Source: Pedobacter frigidisoli | GTDB lineage: Bacteria; Bacteroidota; Bacteroidia; Sphingobacteriales; Sphingobacteriaceae | NCBI RefSeq assembly: GCF_004331675.1 | Contig: NZ_SJSN01000002.1 | Span: 62,001 to 126,000, forward strand | DNA length: 64,000 nucleotides | Direction of reading: 5' to 3' | Shown: piece after piece, positions 30,112 through 38,230 of the stretch | Layout of the letters: the number at the start of each line of letters is the position of its first letter | Numbering within the stretch: the stretch's first letter is position 1 | The notes under the pieces: generated by a model | What the model was told of the DNA's origin: nothing | Database searches by the model: none | Seen by the model: only the letters and a program-made list of their open reading frames with translations | Position numbers and translations under genes: made by a program

Positions 30112-30726
30112 ATGGCAATCAATCTTCAAAAAGGACAGCGCATCAGTCTGGAAAAAACCAACGGCAGTAAACTACAAAACATTTGCGTAGGCATTAACTG
30201 GGGCGCTATCGAAAAGAAAGGAATGTTCGGTTTTGGTTCATCAAAAGAAGCTGTAGATTTAGACGGAAGTTGTGTATTATATAATGATAACAAACAACTT
30301 TTAGAGGTGGTGTACTTCGGTAACCTAAAATCGAAAAATGGTTCTGTAAAGCACAGTGGCGACGATTTAACTGGTGATATGGGTGGCGACGATGGGTTGG
30401 ATAATGAGGTAATTACCTTAGATCTTTCTCAGTTGGATGCCAACGTAGGTTACGTTGCTTTTGTTCTAAATAGCTTTAGAGGTCATGATTTTGGAACCAT
30501 TCCTTTTGCCTCCATCCGCATTTACGAAGGTACGAGCAAACGCGTAAATGAGGTTTTTGCTAAGTATGATATTGCCAACGAAGCTGCATTTAAAGGTTCT
30601 GTATCTATGGTAATGGGTGTTTTCTACAAGAAAAATGGCGAATGGAAATTCAATGCTATTGGAGAACCAACGAAAGATAAAAAATTAGAAGATACGGTTA
30701 AAACGGTAACTCAAAACTATTTATAG
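30112..30726 (+). CDS. TerD-domain protein, divergent paralogue
   Basis: 204 aa, a TerD paralogue. It starts MAINLQKGQRISLEK like its neighbour but has an insert (AIEKKGMFGFGSSKEA) before the Ca-site motif VDLDGSCVLYND. The second Ca loop HSGDDLTGDMGGDDGLDNEVITLDL is present, then FVLNSFRGHDFGTIPFASIRIYEG and GVFYKKNGEWKFNAIG. It resembles the TerZ/TerX type more than classical TerD. Its partner is the preceding gene; telA follows at 23 bases. Confidence 0.94.
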   Translation: MAINLQKGQRISLEKTNGSKLQNICVGINWGAIEKKGMFGFGSSKEAVDLDGSCVLYNDNKQLLEVVYFGNLKSKNGSVKHSGDDLTGDMGGDDGLDNEVITLDLSQLDANVGYVAFVLNSFRGHDFGTIPFASIRIYEGTSKRVNEVFAKYDIANEAAFKGSVSMVMGVFYKKNGEWKFNAIGEPTKDKKLEDTVKTVTQNYL

Positions 30727-30749
30727 CTTAATGGCTAAAAATTAAAACT

Positions 30750-31847
30750 ATGGAAACTAACCCTAACGTTACGCAAAGTCTTACGCCAGTAAAACTGGAT
30801 AAGGATGGAAACGTAAATCTCGAAGTAATTACCAGTGAAGAAACCGCAAAATATAAAGAGATCGGTAAATCTTTAGAACCATCTGATGTTAATTCGATCC
30901 TGAATTATGGTAGCGAAGCTCAAAACTCTATGGAGAAATACAGTAACGATTTTTTATCGTCTGTAAGAACCTACAATAGTGGCGAGGTTGGTGGCTTAAT
31001 TAATGAATTACTCACAGAGCTTAATTATATCGATGTTTCTGAATTGGAACAGAGTGGTTTTAAGAGTTTTATATCGAAAATACCTTTCTTAAAAAGCCTT
31101 GTTGTTGATGTTAAGAAGCTTTTCCAAAAGTATGATGTTGTGGTGAATAATATCGATAAGATCACCAACAAAATTAAGGCAGGCAGGTTAAATTCGATCA
31201 AGGATAACAGCTCGTTGCAAACCATGTTCGATAGCAATATTGGCTACATTCACCAAATGGAAGAGTTAATTATCTCCGGACAATTAAAATACAGCGAATT
31301 GCAACTTAAGCTTGCTGAAATGGAGGGAAGACCTGCAGATTATCAAGATTATGAAATTGCAGATTTGAGAGATTACACCAGTCGTTTAGATAAGCGTTTG
31401 GCCGATATGAAGATTGTGCGTTTCATCATGCTTCAATCTTTGGCGCAAATTAGGGTTGTTCAAAACAACAATACTTCAATAGCCGAGAAAGCACAATCTA
31501 TTGTTTCTACAACGATTCCCGTTTGGAAAAACCAGTTGACGATTGCTGTGGCGTTGCAGAGGCAAAAAGCCAATGTAGAAATGCAGAAGAAGATTTCTGA
31601 TACAACCAATACGATTTTGCAGAAAAACGCAGAAATGCTGAAACAAAATAGTATTGATGTTGCTAAAGAGAATGAGAAAACTGTTGTTTCTTTGGAGACT
31701 TTAAAAATTACGACTTCATCATTAATTGAAACATTAAACGAGGTTAAACAAATACACGAAGCTGGTGCGCAAAGTAGAAAAGTGCTAGATGGTGAATTGA
31801 AAACTTTAGAGGCTGAGTTGAAAAAGAATGTGACCAGGGTGAGCTAG
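30750..31847 (+). CDS. telA: TelA-like toxic anion resistance protein
   Basis: 365 aa, the usual TelA length, almost entirely alpha-helical and probably a long coiled-coil or bundle. Landmarks are IGKSLEPSDVNSILNYGSEAQNSMEKYSNDFLSSV, IPFLKSLVVDVKKLFQKYDVVVNNIDKI, MEGRPADYQDYEIADLRDYTSRLDKRLADMK and TIPVWKNQLTIAVALQRQKANVE. TelA proteins contribute to tellurite and other toxic-compound tolerance by an unknown mechanism. The gene lies 7 bases before the last gene of the locus. Confidence 0.95.
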   Translation: METNPNVTQSLTPVKLDKDGNVNLEVITSEETAKYKEIGKSLEPSDVNSILNYGSEAQNSMEKYSNDFLSSVRTYNSGEVGGLINELLTELNYIDVSELEQSGFKSFISKIPFLKSLVVDVKKLFQKYDVVVNNIDKITNKIKAGRLNSIKDNSSLQTMFDSNIGYIHQMEELIISGQLKYSELQLKLAEMEGRPADYQDYEIADLRDYTSRLDKRLADMKIVRFIMLQSLAQIRVVQNNNTSIAEKAQSIVSTTIPVWKNQLTIAVALQRQKANVEMQKKISDTTNTILQKNAEMLKQNSIDVAKENEKTVVSLETLKITTSSLIETLNEVKQIHEAGAQSRKVLDGELKTLEAELKKNVTRVS

Positions 31848-31854
31848 CTAAACA

Positions 31855-32817
31855 ATGGATGAATACCGCTTAAATATTTTAAAAAAATCGAACACAGAGA
31901 TCAACCGCTTGCAGTTGCTCTCTGTGTTTTTTGATGATGAGGTGATTTACAAAATATACTTAAGAACCCAGGTTATTCACCAATTATTTGCCAACAATGA
32001 AGATCTTGATATCGAAAAACTGGATCTTTTTCATCTTCAATTTACCGATAGTGTTGTAGCTTTACTGCGGAAAATTAAAACCAGTAATGAGAAAAATGTT
32101 TCATTAATTTATGATGAAATAGATTTAAACGAAGCACTTGTCGATAAAATTGGTAGTTCTTTTGTTGATCAGAAAAGCTTTAACCAAGAAAAGCAAAGGC
32201 AATCGTTAAAGATCAATCTATCGCTCAGAAAGCTGTTTAGTGTGCTTTCAGAATTGAGTAACGAATTTCCATTCTCCCGAAACATTAATGTTTTCAGTTC
32301 CAAATACGCCAACGAATTTTATTTCGATTTAACTACTGATCAGCTATCAAAGTTGATCGATTATCAAGGTAAGAGTGTTTATGCCAATAGCTACGCCATC
32401 ATTGAAAAAAAACTAATGGGCAGGCTTTGCAAATTCGATTTCAGAACAGAGTTTTATCTGGGCTTAAAGTCTGGTGAATTGATTATTGAGCTTTATAAAT
32501 TTTTGGATCAAGATGCTTATTACTTGTTTTTTCCAAGTAGAAACTTGTTTCTGCTTTGCGATTTGGCAATTTTAAAAGATCTAGATACTTCGAACAACCT
32601 TTCGGAAAGAGAAAAAATTGTTCAAGAGCTTCAATACAAAAATGATAAACTTAAGAGCAATGCGGCTGTGCTAAAAACCGATATTTCTAAAGAAGTAATC
32701 ACTTTATTGGAAAGCAGTTATCAGAAAATATCTGATATAAATTTCCTGAATCACCTCAATAACTTTGATGTTCAATCCAATATCTTAAAGGAAATGCTCC
32801 GAACTGATCTTTTCTAA
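31855..32817 (+). CDS. Unrecognised protein, last gene of the Ter operon (320 aa)
   Basis: I do not recognise this family. It is soluble, acidic to neutral and mostly helical: MDEYRLNILKKSNTEINRLQLL opens, a mixed region around NEFYFDLTTDQLSKLIDYQGKSVY follows, and YYLFFPSRNLFLLCDLAILKDL is a strand-helix core. The C-terminal ~70 residues are a coiled-coil-like helix (REKIVQELQYKNDKLKSNAAVLKTDI). It starts 7 bases after telA, so it belongs to the operon, and its stop abuts the stop of the convergent hydrolase gene. By position it is a partner of the TelA/TerD proteins. Confidence 0.8.
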   Translation: MDEYRLNILKKSNTEINRLQLLSVFFDDEVIYKIYLRTQVIHQLFANNEDLDIEKLDLFHLQFTDSVVALLRKIKTSNEKNVSLIYDEIDLNEALVDKIGSSFVDQKSFNQEKQRQSLKINLSLRKLFSVLSELSNEFPFSRNINVFSSKYANEFYFDLTTDQLSKLIDYQGKSVYANSYAIIEKKLMGRLCKFDFRTEFYLGLKSGELIIELYKFLDQDAYYLFFPSRNLFLLCDLAILKDLDTSNNLSEREKIVQELQYKNDKLKSNAAVLKTDISKEVITLLESSYQKISDINFLNHLNNFDVQSNILKEMLRTDLF

Positions 32818-33681
32818 TTACCGCGTTAATATTGCCAATTCTTTTTTAAATAAATCCATAGTTCGCTGCCAAGCTAGTTTTGCCGCCGCTTCATTGTATC
32901 TGGTAGGAGAGGTGTTGTTGTTAAAGGCATGGTTTACGCCATCGTAGATGTAAATTTTATAATCGATTTTATTTTCCTTTAAAGCTTTTTCATAAGCCGG
33001 AATTCCCGCGTTAATGCGTTCATCCAAACCTCCATAGTGGCACATTACGCTTGCTTTTATTTTGGATACATCTGCCGCATTAGGCTGCGCACCGTAATAG
33101 GCAACAGCAGCCTGTAACTTTGGATCGTTGACGGCCAATTTATTTGCCATTCCGCCGCCCCAACAAAAACCCATACAACCAACTTTACCGTTGCCATCTT
33201 TTCTGTTTCTCAGGTATTCCAAGCCTTTTAAATAATTTTGGAGATTCTTTTCTGGATCTAACTTTCCAATTAGCTCACGACCTTTGTCCTCATCTGCTGG
33301 CGTACCTCCAAGTGGCGAAAGTGCATCGACACCTAATGCCAAATAACCCTCGGCTGCAACTCTTTTGGTCACATCAATAATATGAGGATTTAACCCACGA
33401 TTCTCGTGAATAACCAACACACAGCCCAAATTCTTTTTCCCGTTTGGTTTCGCCAGAACAGCTTTCATGTCGCCCTCAACGCCAGGATAAGTGATGTTTT
33501 CGACTTCAATATCATCGCTGATGAAATCTGCTGCTGCAGCATAATTATTCTCCAGCATTGGTAGAATAGTCATTGCTAGTGCCGTGCTCCCCACCAGGAT
33601 GGCCAGCTTTTTCATAAAATCTTTTCTGCTTACCTGGCTATGCGTGTACTCATCATACAAGGTGATTATTTTCTGATCCAT
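32818..33681 (-). CDS. Dienelactone hydrolase family protein with Tat-like leader
   Basis: 287 aa alpha/beta hydrolase. The catalytic Cys lies in the elbow KVGCMGFCWGGGMANKLA, with Asp in CHYGGLDERINAG and His in YDGVNHAFNNNT: the Cys-His-Asp triad typical of dienelactone hydrolases. Residues ~18-50 carry SRKDFMKKLAILVGSTALAMTILPML, an RK variant of the Tat motif followed by a hydrophobic stretch, so export in folded form is likely. It is convergent with the ter operon (stops abut). The natural ester or lactone substrate is unknown. Confidence 0.93.
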   Translation of the reverse strand: MDQKIITLYDEYTHSQVSRKDFMKKLAILVGSTALAMTILPMLENNYAAAADFISDDIEVENITYPGVEGDMKAVLAKPNGKKNLGCVLVIHENRGLNPHIIDVTKRVAAEGYLALGVDALSPLGGTPADEDKGRELIGKLDPEKNLQNYLKGLEYLRNRKDGNGKVGCMGFCWGGGMANKLAVNDPKLQAAVAYYGAQPNAADVSKIKASVMCHYGGLDERINAGIPAYEKALKENKIDYKIYIYDGVNHAFNNNTSPTRYNEAAAKLAWQRTMDLFKKELAILTR

Positions 33682-33792
33682 TAATGGGTTGATTTTTGTT
33701 AATACAATATAAACAAGCTAATGGACTATAGTGATGGCGTTACTTAAAAGTTACAATACAGTTTCTCCCATTTTCTTCGAATCTGGAAATTG

Positions 33793-34542
33793 TTATCTAC
33801 CTAAACTTGTCTTAATAGCAGTTTTTAGATCGGGTATGGCCAATCTAGAAAATCCTGCAACGGCATATTTAATAACATAGTTTTTATCAGAAACAATGTA
33901 TGCCGGATATCCTGTAATTTGGTATGCATCAGCTATTGCTTTTCCTGAGCTTATTAGTTCAGCATTACGTAAGGGCATTTCCTTAAGTTTCTTTTTGGCG
34001 ACATCTTGATTGTCGTTGGTAACTAACAAAACGAGTAGGTCTTTTGGGTCGCCTAAAGATTTAAAAAACTCACTTAGTTCGGCAAAGAAATCAGTACATG
34101 TACTACAGTTCGCATACCAAAAAATTTGTACAATTACCTTATTATCTAACTTATCTTGTTCGTAAAAGGCAGTTAAGGGTGCTGCATCAAGCTTTTTCGT
34201 TTCGTAAACATATTGATTCTTAATCTTAGTATTTTCTCTAATTAAAGTATTGTATTTATTCAGTTGCTCCTCACTTAATTTTGTGATTACTTGCTTCCGC
34301 GGTAAAGATTTATCTTCACTTAATTTTATGGTGTATAATCCTGTACTTAATATCTTGTTATATTGATAATAGCGTAAAGCTTTTCCCTTTTCATCGTATA
34401 AAACCTGATTGGTATCTGGCTTAGGAATCATATCAGCCCGCATCGAAATTACACCGCTAACCGTTCTGGTAACTTTTGTACTATCCTGCGCTTTGGTGTA
34501 AATGCAATTTAAAACGAGAACTAGCGCAAGGATGTATTTCAT
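33793..34542 (-). CDS. Exported thioredoxin-like protein
   Basis: 249 aa. Signal peptide MKYILALVLVLNCIYTKAQ. After a ~110-residue unknown domain comes a thioredoxin-like fold (KVIVQIFWYANCSTCTDFFAEL with a CSTC active site, then LLVLLVTNDNQDVAKKKL and the cis-Pro segment QITGYPAYIVSDK). TlpA-like proteins of this type reduce disulfides in the periplasm. The start at 34542 is preferred over an in-frame ATG at 34572. It is divergent from the oxygenase gene at 34650. Confidence 0.88.
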   Translation of the reverse strand: MKYILALVLVLNCIYTKAQDSTKVTRTVSGVISMRADMIPKPDTNQVLYDEKGKALRYYQYNKILSTGLYTIKLSEDKSLPRKQVITKLSEEQLNKYNTLIRENTKIKNQYVYETKKLDAAPLTAFYEQDKLDNKVIVQIFWYANCSTCTDFFAELSEFFKSLGDPKDLLVLLVTNDNQDVAKKKLKEMPLRNAELISSGKAIADAYQITGYPAYIVSDKNYVIKYAVAGFSRLAIPDLKTAIKTSLGR

Positions 34543-34649
34543 AATATTTGGTTTGAAATCGCAATTTAACATTTAGTTTTAAGATTATCGACGAATAAAG
34601 ACTACCTTATTCGCTTTAGGCATTCTGTTTAGGAATTAATCATCATTAA

Positions 34650-35240
34650 TTGGAAAAAATATTTGATTGCCTTATCGATAGTTATATTGATAACCAAGTT
34701 GGTGTCACCGAGAATTTTTTGAGCATTTCACTTTCAGCTCATTTAAAAGATAACCTCATTAGTTTATTTCAGAACAAGAAGCTTGTCAACGCTGGCGTTG
34801 GAAATAAAATAATTGTTAATCAGGATAAATTAATTAGAAGTGATGTTATTTACTGGTTAGATCGAAAGCATAATAATCAATACGAAAATGATTTTTTTGA
34901 TTTGATGGATAACTTTGTGCTTCATTTAAACAGTACCTGCTACACCGGAATTACGGGTTACGAATTTCATTATACCCTTTATGAAACAGGGTCTTTCTAC
35001 AAGAAACACATCGATCAATTTAAGAATAATGGAAGCCGCCAATATTCTATGATTATGTATCTAAATGCGAATTGGAAGATTGAAGATGGGGGAGAACTCC
35101 GTATCTATCATGAAGATACCGAGCAAGATATATCGCCAAGTAATGGAAAGAGTGTGTTTTTTAAAAGTTCTGCATTAGCACACGAGGTTTTGGTTACCAA
35201 TAAACAACGGATGAGTATTACGGGATGGTTGAAGATTTAA
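34650..35240 (+). CDS. 2-oxoglutarate/Fe(II)-dependent oxygenase
   Basis: 196 aa with a double-stranded beta-helix dioxygenase core: GSFYKKHIDQF (the HxD iron ligands), the strand QYSMIMYLNANWKIEDGGELRIY, then VFFKSSALAHEVLVTNKQRMSITGWL (the distal His and the 2OG-binding Arg). It resembles the prolyl hydroxylase/PKHD-type group. The start is a TTG at 34650, because a stop codon immediately precedes it and no near in-frame ATG exists. It may hydroxylate a protein or small molecule. Confidence 0.85.
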   Translation: MEKIFDCLIDSYIDNQVGVTENFLSISLSAHLKDNLISLFQNKKLVNAGVGNKIIVNQDKLIRSDVIYWLDRKHNNQYENDFFDLMDNFVLHLNSTCYTGITGYEFHYTLYETGSFYKKHIDQFKNNGSRQYSMIMYLNANWKIEDGGELRIYHEDTEQDISPSNGKSVFFKSSALAHEVLVTNKQRMSITGWLKI

Positions 35241-35314
35241 GGTTTGATTACTGTTCCATCGTGCATTTCTTCGGTTAGAGAAATGAGCCTTGGTTAATTT
35301 TGGTTAAGATTAAA

Positions 35315-35355
35315 TTGTGTCTTTTGTGGTTAGCAAATGACCACAAAAGACACAA
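35315..35355. repeat. Perfect 16-bp inverted repeat (REP-like hairpin)
   Basis: TTGTGTCTTTTGTGGT at 35315-35330 is exactly complementary to ACCACAAAAGACACAA at 35340-35355, with a 9-base loop. The CACAAAAG-rich arms look like the dispersed intergenic elements I associate with Bacteroidota genomes. No T run follows, so it is not a classic terminator. Confidence 0.75.
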
Positions 35356-35431
35356 AAGAAAACAAAAATACTTTTAATATTAGTTGTTGTGCTGGATTAA
35401 AAAAAAGTGGTTGATGCTTTCGACTATTTAT

Positions 35432-35857
35432 CTAAGCTGATTCTACTAATTTTTTATAATTATTTAAAATGGCTTGCCAACCACCTCGTTGGAGTTCAAT
35501 TGTATTGATATTTTCTGGATCGAATGTTTCGATAATGTGCGTTTTTCCATCGGTTTCCTCAAAAGTTATTTTAACTTTTCTGTCATCTTCCAAAGTATAT
35601 TCTATCAATTTGTTTACTATCACGCTGGTATAAGTTCCGCCGAAATCGAAGCTCATGCTACCATCTTTTGCAGCCATGGTTGTGGTAAATTTTCCGTCAA
35701 CACGTAAATCATTTTCTGCATGAGGTGCATGCCAGCCATCAGAAGCAAACGCCCAATTTTTAATGTGTTCCGGATTATTCCAAAATTCCCAGGCTTTTTC
35801 AACTGGTGCGTTAACAATGGTATCAATGGTTATCGGAGTGCTTTTTTCAGTTTCCAT
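35432..35857 (-). CDS. AHSA1/SRPBCC-family protein
   Basis: 141 aa with the START/SRPBCC fold: TIVNAPVEKAWEFWNNPEHIKNWAFASDGWHAP at the N-terminus and a C-terminal helix WQAILNNYKKLVESA. The middle strands DGKFTTTMAAKDGSMSFDFGGTYTSV and the ending TFDPENINTIELQRGGW match AHSA1-like proteins. It binds a small hydrophobic ligand; the target is not known. It stands alone, convergent with the oxygenase gene. Confidence 0.92.
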   Translation of the reverse strand: METEKSTPITIDTIVNAPVEKAWEFWNNPEHIKNWAFASDGWHAPHAENDLRVDGKFTTTMAAKDGSMSFDFGGTYTSVIVNKLIEYTLEDDRKVKITFEETDGKTHIIETFDPENINTIELQRGGWQAILNNYKKLVESA

Positions 35858-36118
35858 AGCTCATATTTTTTATAGAATAAAGATATTAGAAGATTTTATA
35901 AATCAAAAAGGGTAAACGCGACAAGTTTAGGGGGCGGATTTACAATTTAAGCTAATAATTAATAATTTGTTCGTTCAAAATTTACTCACTACCAAACATC
36001 AAAAACCTATTCCAGAGGGCTATAAATCAAATAAATTAAAACAATTTAATTTGTTAGCAGTTAACTAACTATAAGATTAGAATTAAATTAGCGTAAGGGG
36101 TAAATTAATAATATCATA

Positions 36119-36481
36119 ATGGGAAAAAGGGTTTGTGTGCTAGAAGATGATCCGGGAATTAGAGAAATTATAGAATTTTTGCTGAGCGAAGAAAATTATG
36201 AGGTATCTGGGTATTCAAACATAAACGATTTTATGTTAAATGCTAAAAACGCTGCTCCCGATTTATTCCTATTAGATGTAATGCTCCCTGATGGTAGTGG
36301 ACTTGATGTTTGCAGTTTACTCAAGTCTTCCGCATCAACCAAGAATATTCCAGTTTTAATGATGAGTGCCCATGCAGGGCTAAGCGAGATTAAGAATAAC
36401 TGCCAAGCTCAAGGTTTTATAGCAAAACCGTTTGATATTTATGATTTGCTTAAAAGAGTTGATCAACAATTACAAGCCTAA
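36119..36481 (+). CDS. Single-domain response regulator
   Basis: 120 aa receiver domain only: acidic pair in VCVLEDDPG, the phospho-acceptor Asp in LFLLDVMLPDGSG, a Thr/Ser switch region (LMMSAHAG) and the conserved Lys in FIAKPFD. It has no output domain, so it acts by protein contact, like CheY. It lies 126 bases upstream of a GAF-PAS kinase in the same orientation and is a natural candidate partner. Confidence 0.95.
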   Translation: MGKRVCVLEDDPGIREIIEFLLSEENYEVSGYSNINDFMLNAKNAAPDLFLLDVMLPDGSGLDVCSLLKSSASTKNIPVLMMSAHAGLSEIKNNCQAQGFIAKPFDIYDLLKRVDQQLQA

Positions 36482-36607
36482 AGATTGATATATCAAGCCT
36501 GTTGCGAGAAATTAATTCATACAACTTTTAGCAATAATTAGAAAGGCTATATCACGTATAAATACGATACCTTTACAATCAACTTAAATTTAAGGAATCA
36601 CTTAGTA

Positions 36608-38221
36608 ATGGAGAATAAAGATATGTTAGGAAGTGATGGAATCTCCAATGAACAGCACGCTCAATACCCCATTTTACTTAATGAAATAGATCGCTTAGAT
36701 GCGCTACAATCTTACCATATTTTAGATTCGGCAGAAGAAGATGATTTCGACGAACTAACTACCTTAGCCGCGGCTATTTGCAAAACACCTATTGCACTTG
36801 TTAGTCTTGTAGACCGAGATCGACAATGGTTTAAATCGCACACTGGACTTAATGCAACAGAAACTCCCAGAGATTTTTCATTTTGCGCTCACGCCATAGC
36901 CAAACCTAATGATGCCTTTTTAATTTCGAACGCCAGGCTAGATCCTCGTTTTTCTAAAAATCCTTTAGTAACCGGCGAAACAAATATTGTTTTCTATGCG
37001 GGTATTCCATTAGTCAATAGTGATGGCTTTGCGATGGGCTCACTCTGTGTAATCGATCACGAAAGTAGGGAATTGGATAATGCCCAGCTTGAGGCCTTAA
37101 AGGTTTTGGCCAAGCAGGTAATGGCTAAGTTAGAGCTTAGGCGTAAAGTTTATGAACTCGAAAATAGCCATAATGCTGTTAAAGAAAGCAATGAACGATT
37201 CGAACTTGCCCTTAGCGATGGCAAACTTGGTTCTTACGATATTGATTTACAAACCACAATCATAACAGCTACACCGATTTATTATTCGAACTTTGGCTTA
37301 ATACATCATGAGATTTTAAAAACTGTCGATTTATTTAACCTTATGCTTCCTGAATATAGGGATTATGTTAAGCGCCAGTTTGATGCTGCAATTGATCAAA
37401 ATGCTACATACTTTGCCGAATATCAAATCGCTTGGCCCGATGGCACCAAACATTGGGTATCTGATTCTGGCAAACCAAAATTTGATTTAGAAGGTAATGC
37501 AGTTAAAATGGTTGGCGTAACCAAGGATATTACCAATCGGAAAGAATTCGATCAACATAAAGACGATTTTCTAAGTATTGCCAGCCACGAACTTAAAACG
37601 CCAATTACAACCTTAAAGGCTAACCTGCAACTTTTAGATCGAATAAAGAATAATCCATCTCACCCGATGTTGGGGAAATTAATTGAATCTGCATGTAGGA
37701 GCATGGATAAAATTAATAGCCTCGTTGATGAACTTCTGAATGTGAATCGTTTTACCGAGGGCGAGTTGAGTTTAAATAAAACCCATTTTTCTGCTTGGGA
37801 TATGTTGAATAACTGCTGCAGCCATGTGCGCCTTGAGGGTAAATATGAGTTGGAGGTTGTTGGCGATGAGGGATTAATGATGTACGGAGATGAGCATAGA
37901 ATTGATCAGGTAGTTATTAATCTTGTAAATAATGCCGTTAAATATGCCTCAGCATCTAAAACGATTGTACTCAAGATAGAAAAGGTAGGTGAATTTGCCA
38001 AAATTTCTGTTCAAGATTTTGGAGATGGAATATCGGCAGAGCAGTTGCCACATTTATTTCAACGTTATTGGCGGGCAAACCATGCGGGTAAACAATATTC
38101 GGGTTTGGGACTTGGTTTATACATCTGTGCCGAGATTATAAAAAGGCATGGCGGCGAAATTGGTGCAACCAGCGAAATAGGAGCGGGCAGTACTTTTTGG
38201 TTTACCATTCCAATGAAATAA
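36608..38221 (+). CDS. GAF-PAS sensor histidine kinase
   Basis: 537 aa, soluble. The N-terminal GAF domain (about 25-175) contains a FSFCAHAIA segment and the FYAGIPLVNSDGFAMGSLCVID region. A PAS domain follows (about 195-310; FELALSDGKLGSYDIDL, with MVGVTKDITNRKEF), then HisKA with the acceptor in SIASHELKTPIT, and HATPase_c (VVINLVNNAVKYA, DFGDGISAEQ, LFQRYWRA, GLGLGLYICAEI). It follows the single-domain regulator and is convergent with the multi-PAS kinase, whose stop is 10 bases away. Confidence 0.95.
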   Translation: MENKDMLGSDGISNEQHAQYPILLNEIDRLDALQSYHILDSAEEDDFDELTTLAAAICKTPIALVSLVDRDRQWFKSHTGLNATETPRDFSFCAHAIAKPNDAFLISNARLDPRFSKNPLVTGETNIVFYAGIPLVNSDGFAMGSLCVIDHESRELDNAQLEALKVLAKQVMAKLELRRKVYELENSHNAVKESNERFELALSDGKLGSYDIDLQTTIITATPIYYSNFGLIHHEILKTVDLFNLMLPEYRDYVKRQFDAAIDQNATYFAEYQIAWPDGTKHWVSDSGKPKFDLEGNAVKMVGVTKDITNRKEFDQHKDDFLSIASHELKTPITTLKANLQLLDRIKNNPSHPMLGKLIESACRSMDKINSLVDELLNVNRFTEGELSLNKTHFSAWDMLNNCCSHVRLEGKYELEVVGDEGLMMYGDEHRIDQVVINLVNNAVKYASASKTIVLKIEKVGEFAKISVQDFGDGISAEQLPHLFQRYWRANHAGKQYSGLGLGLYICAEIIKRHGGEIGATSEIGAGSTFWFTIPMK

Positions 38222-38230
38222 CAATTGGTT

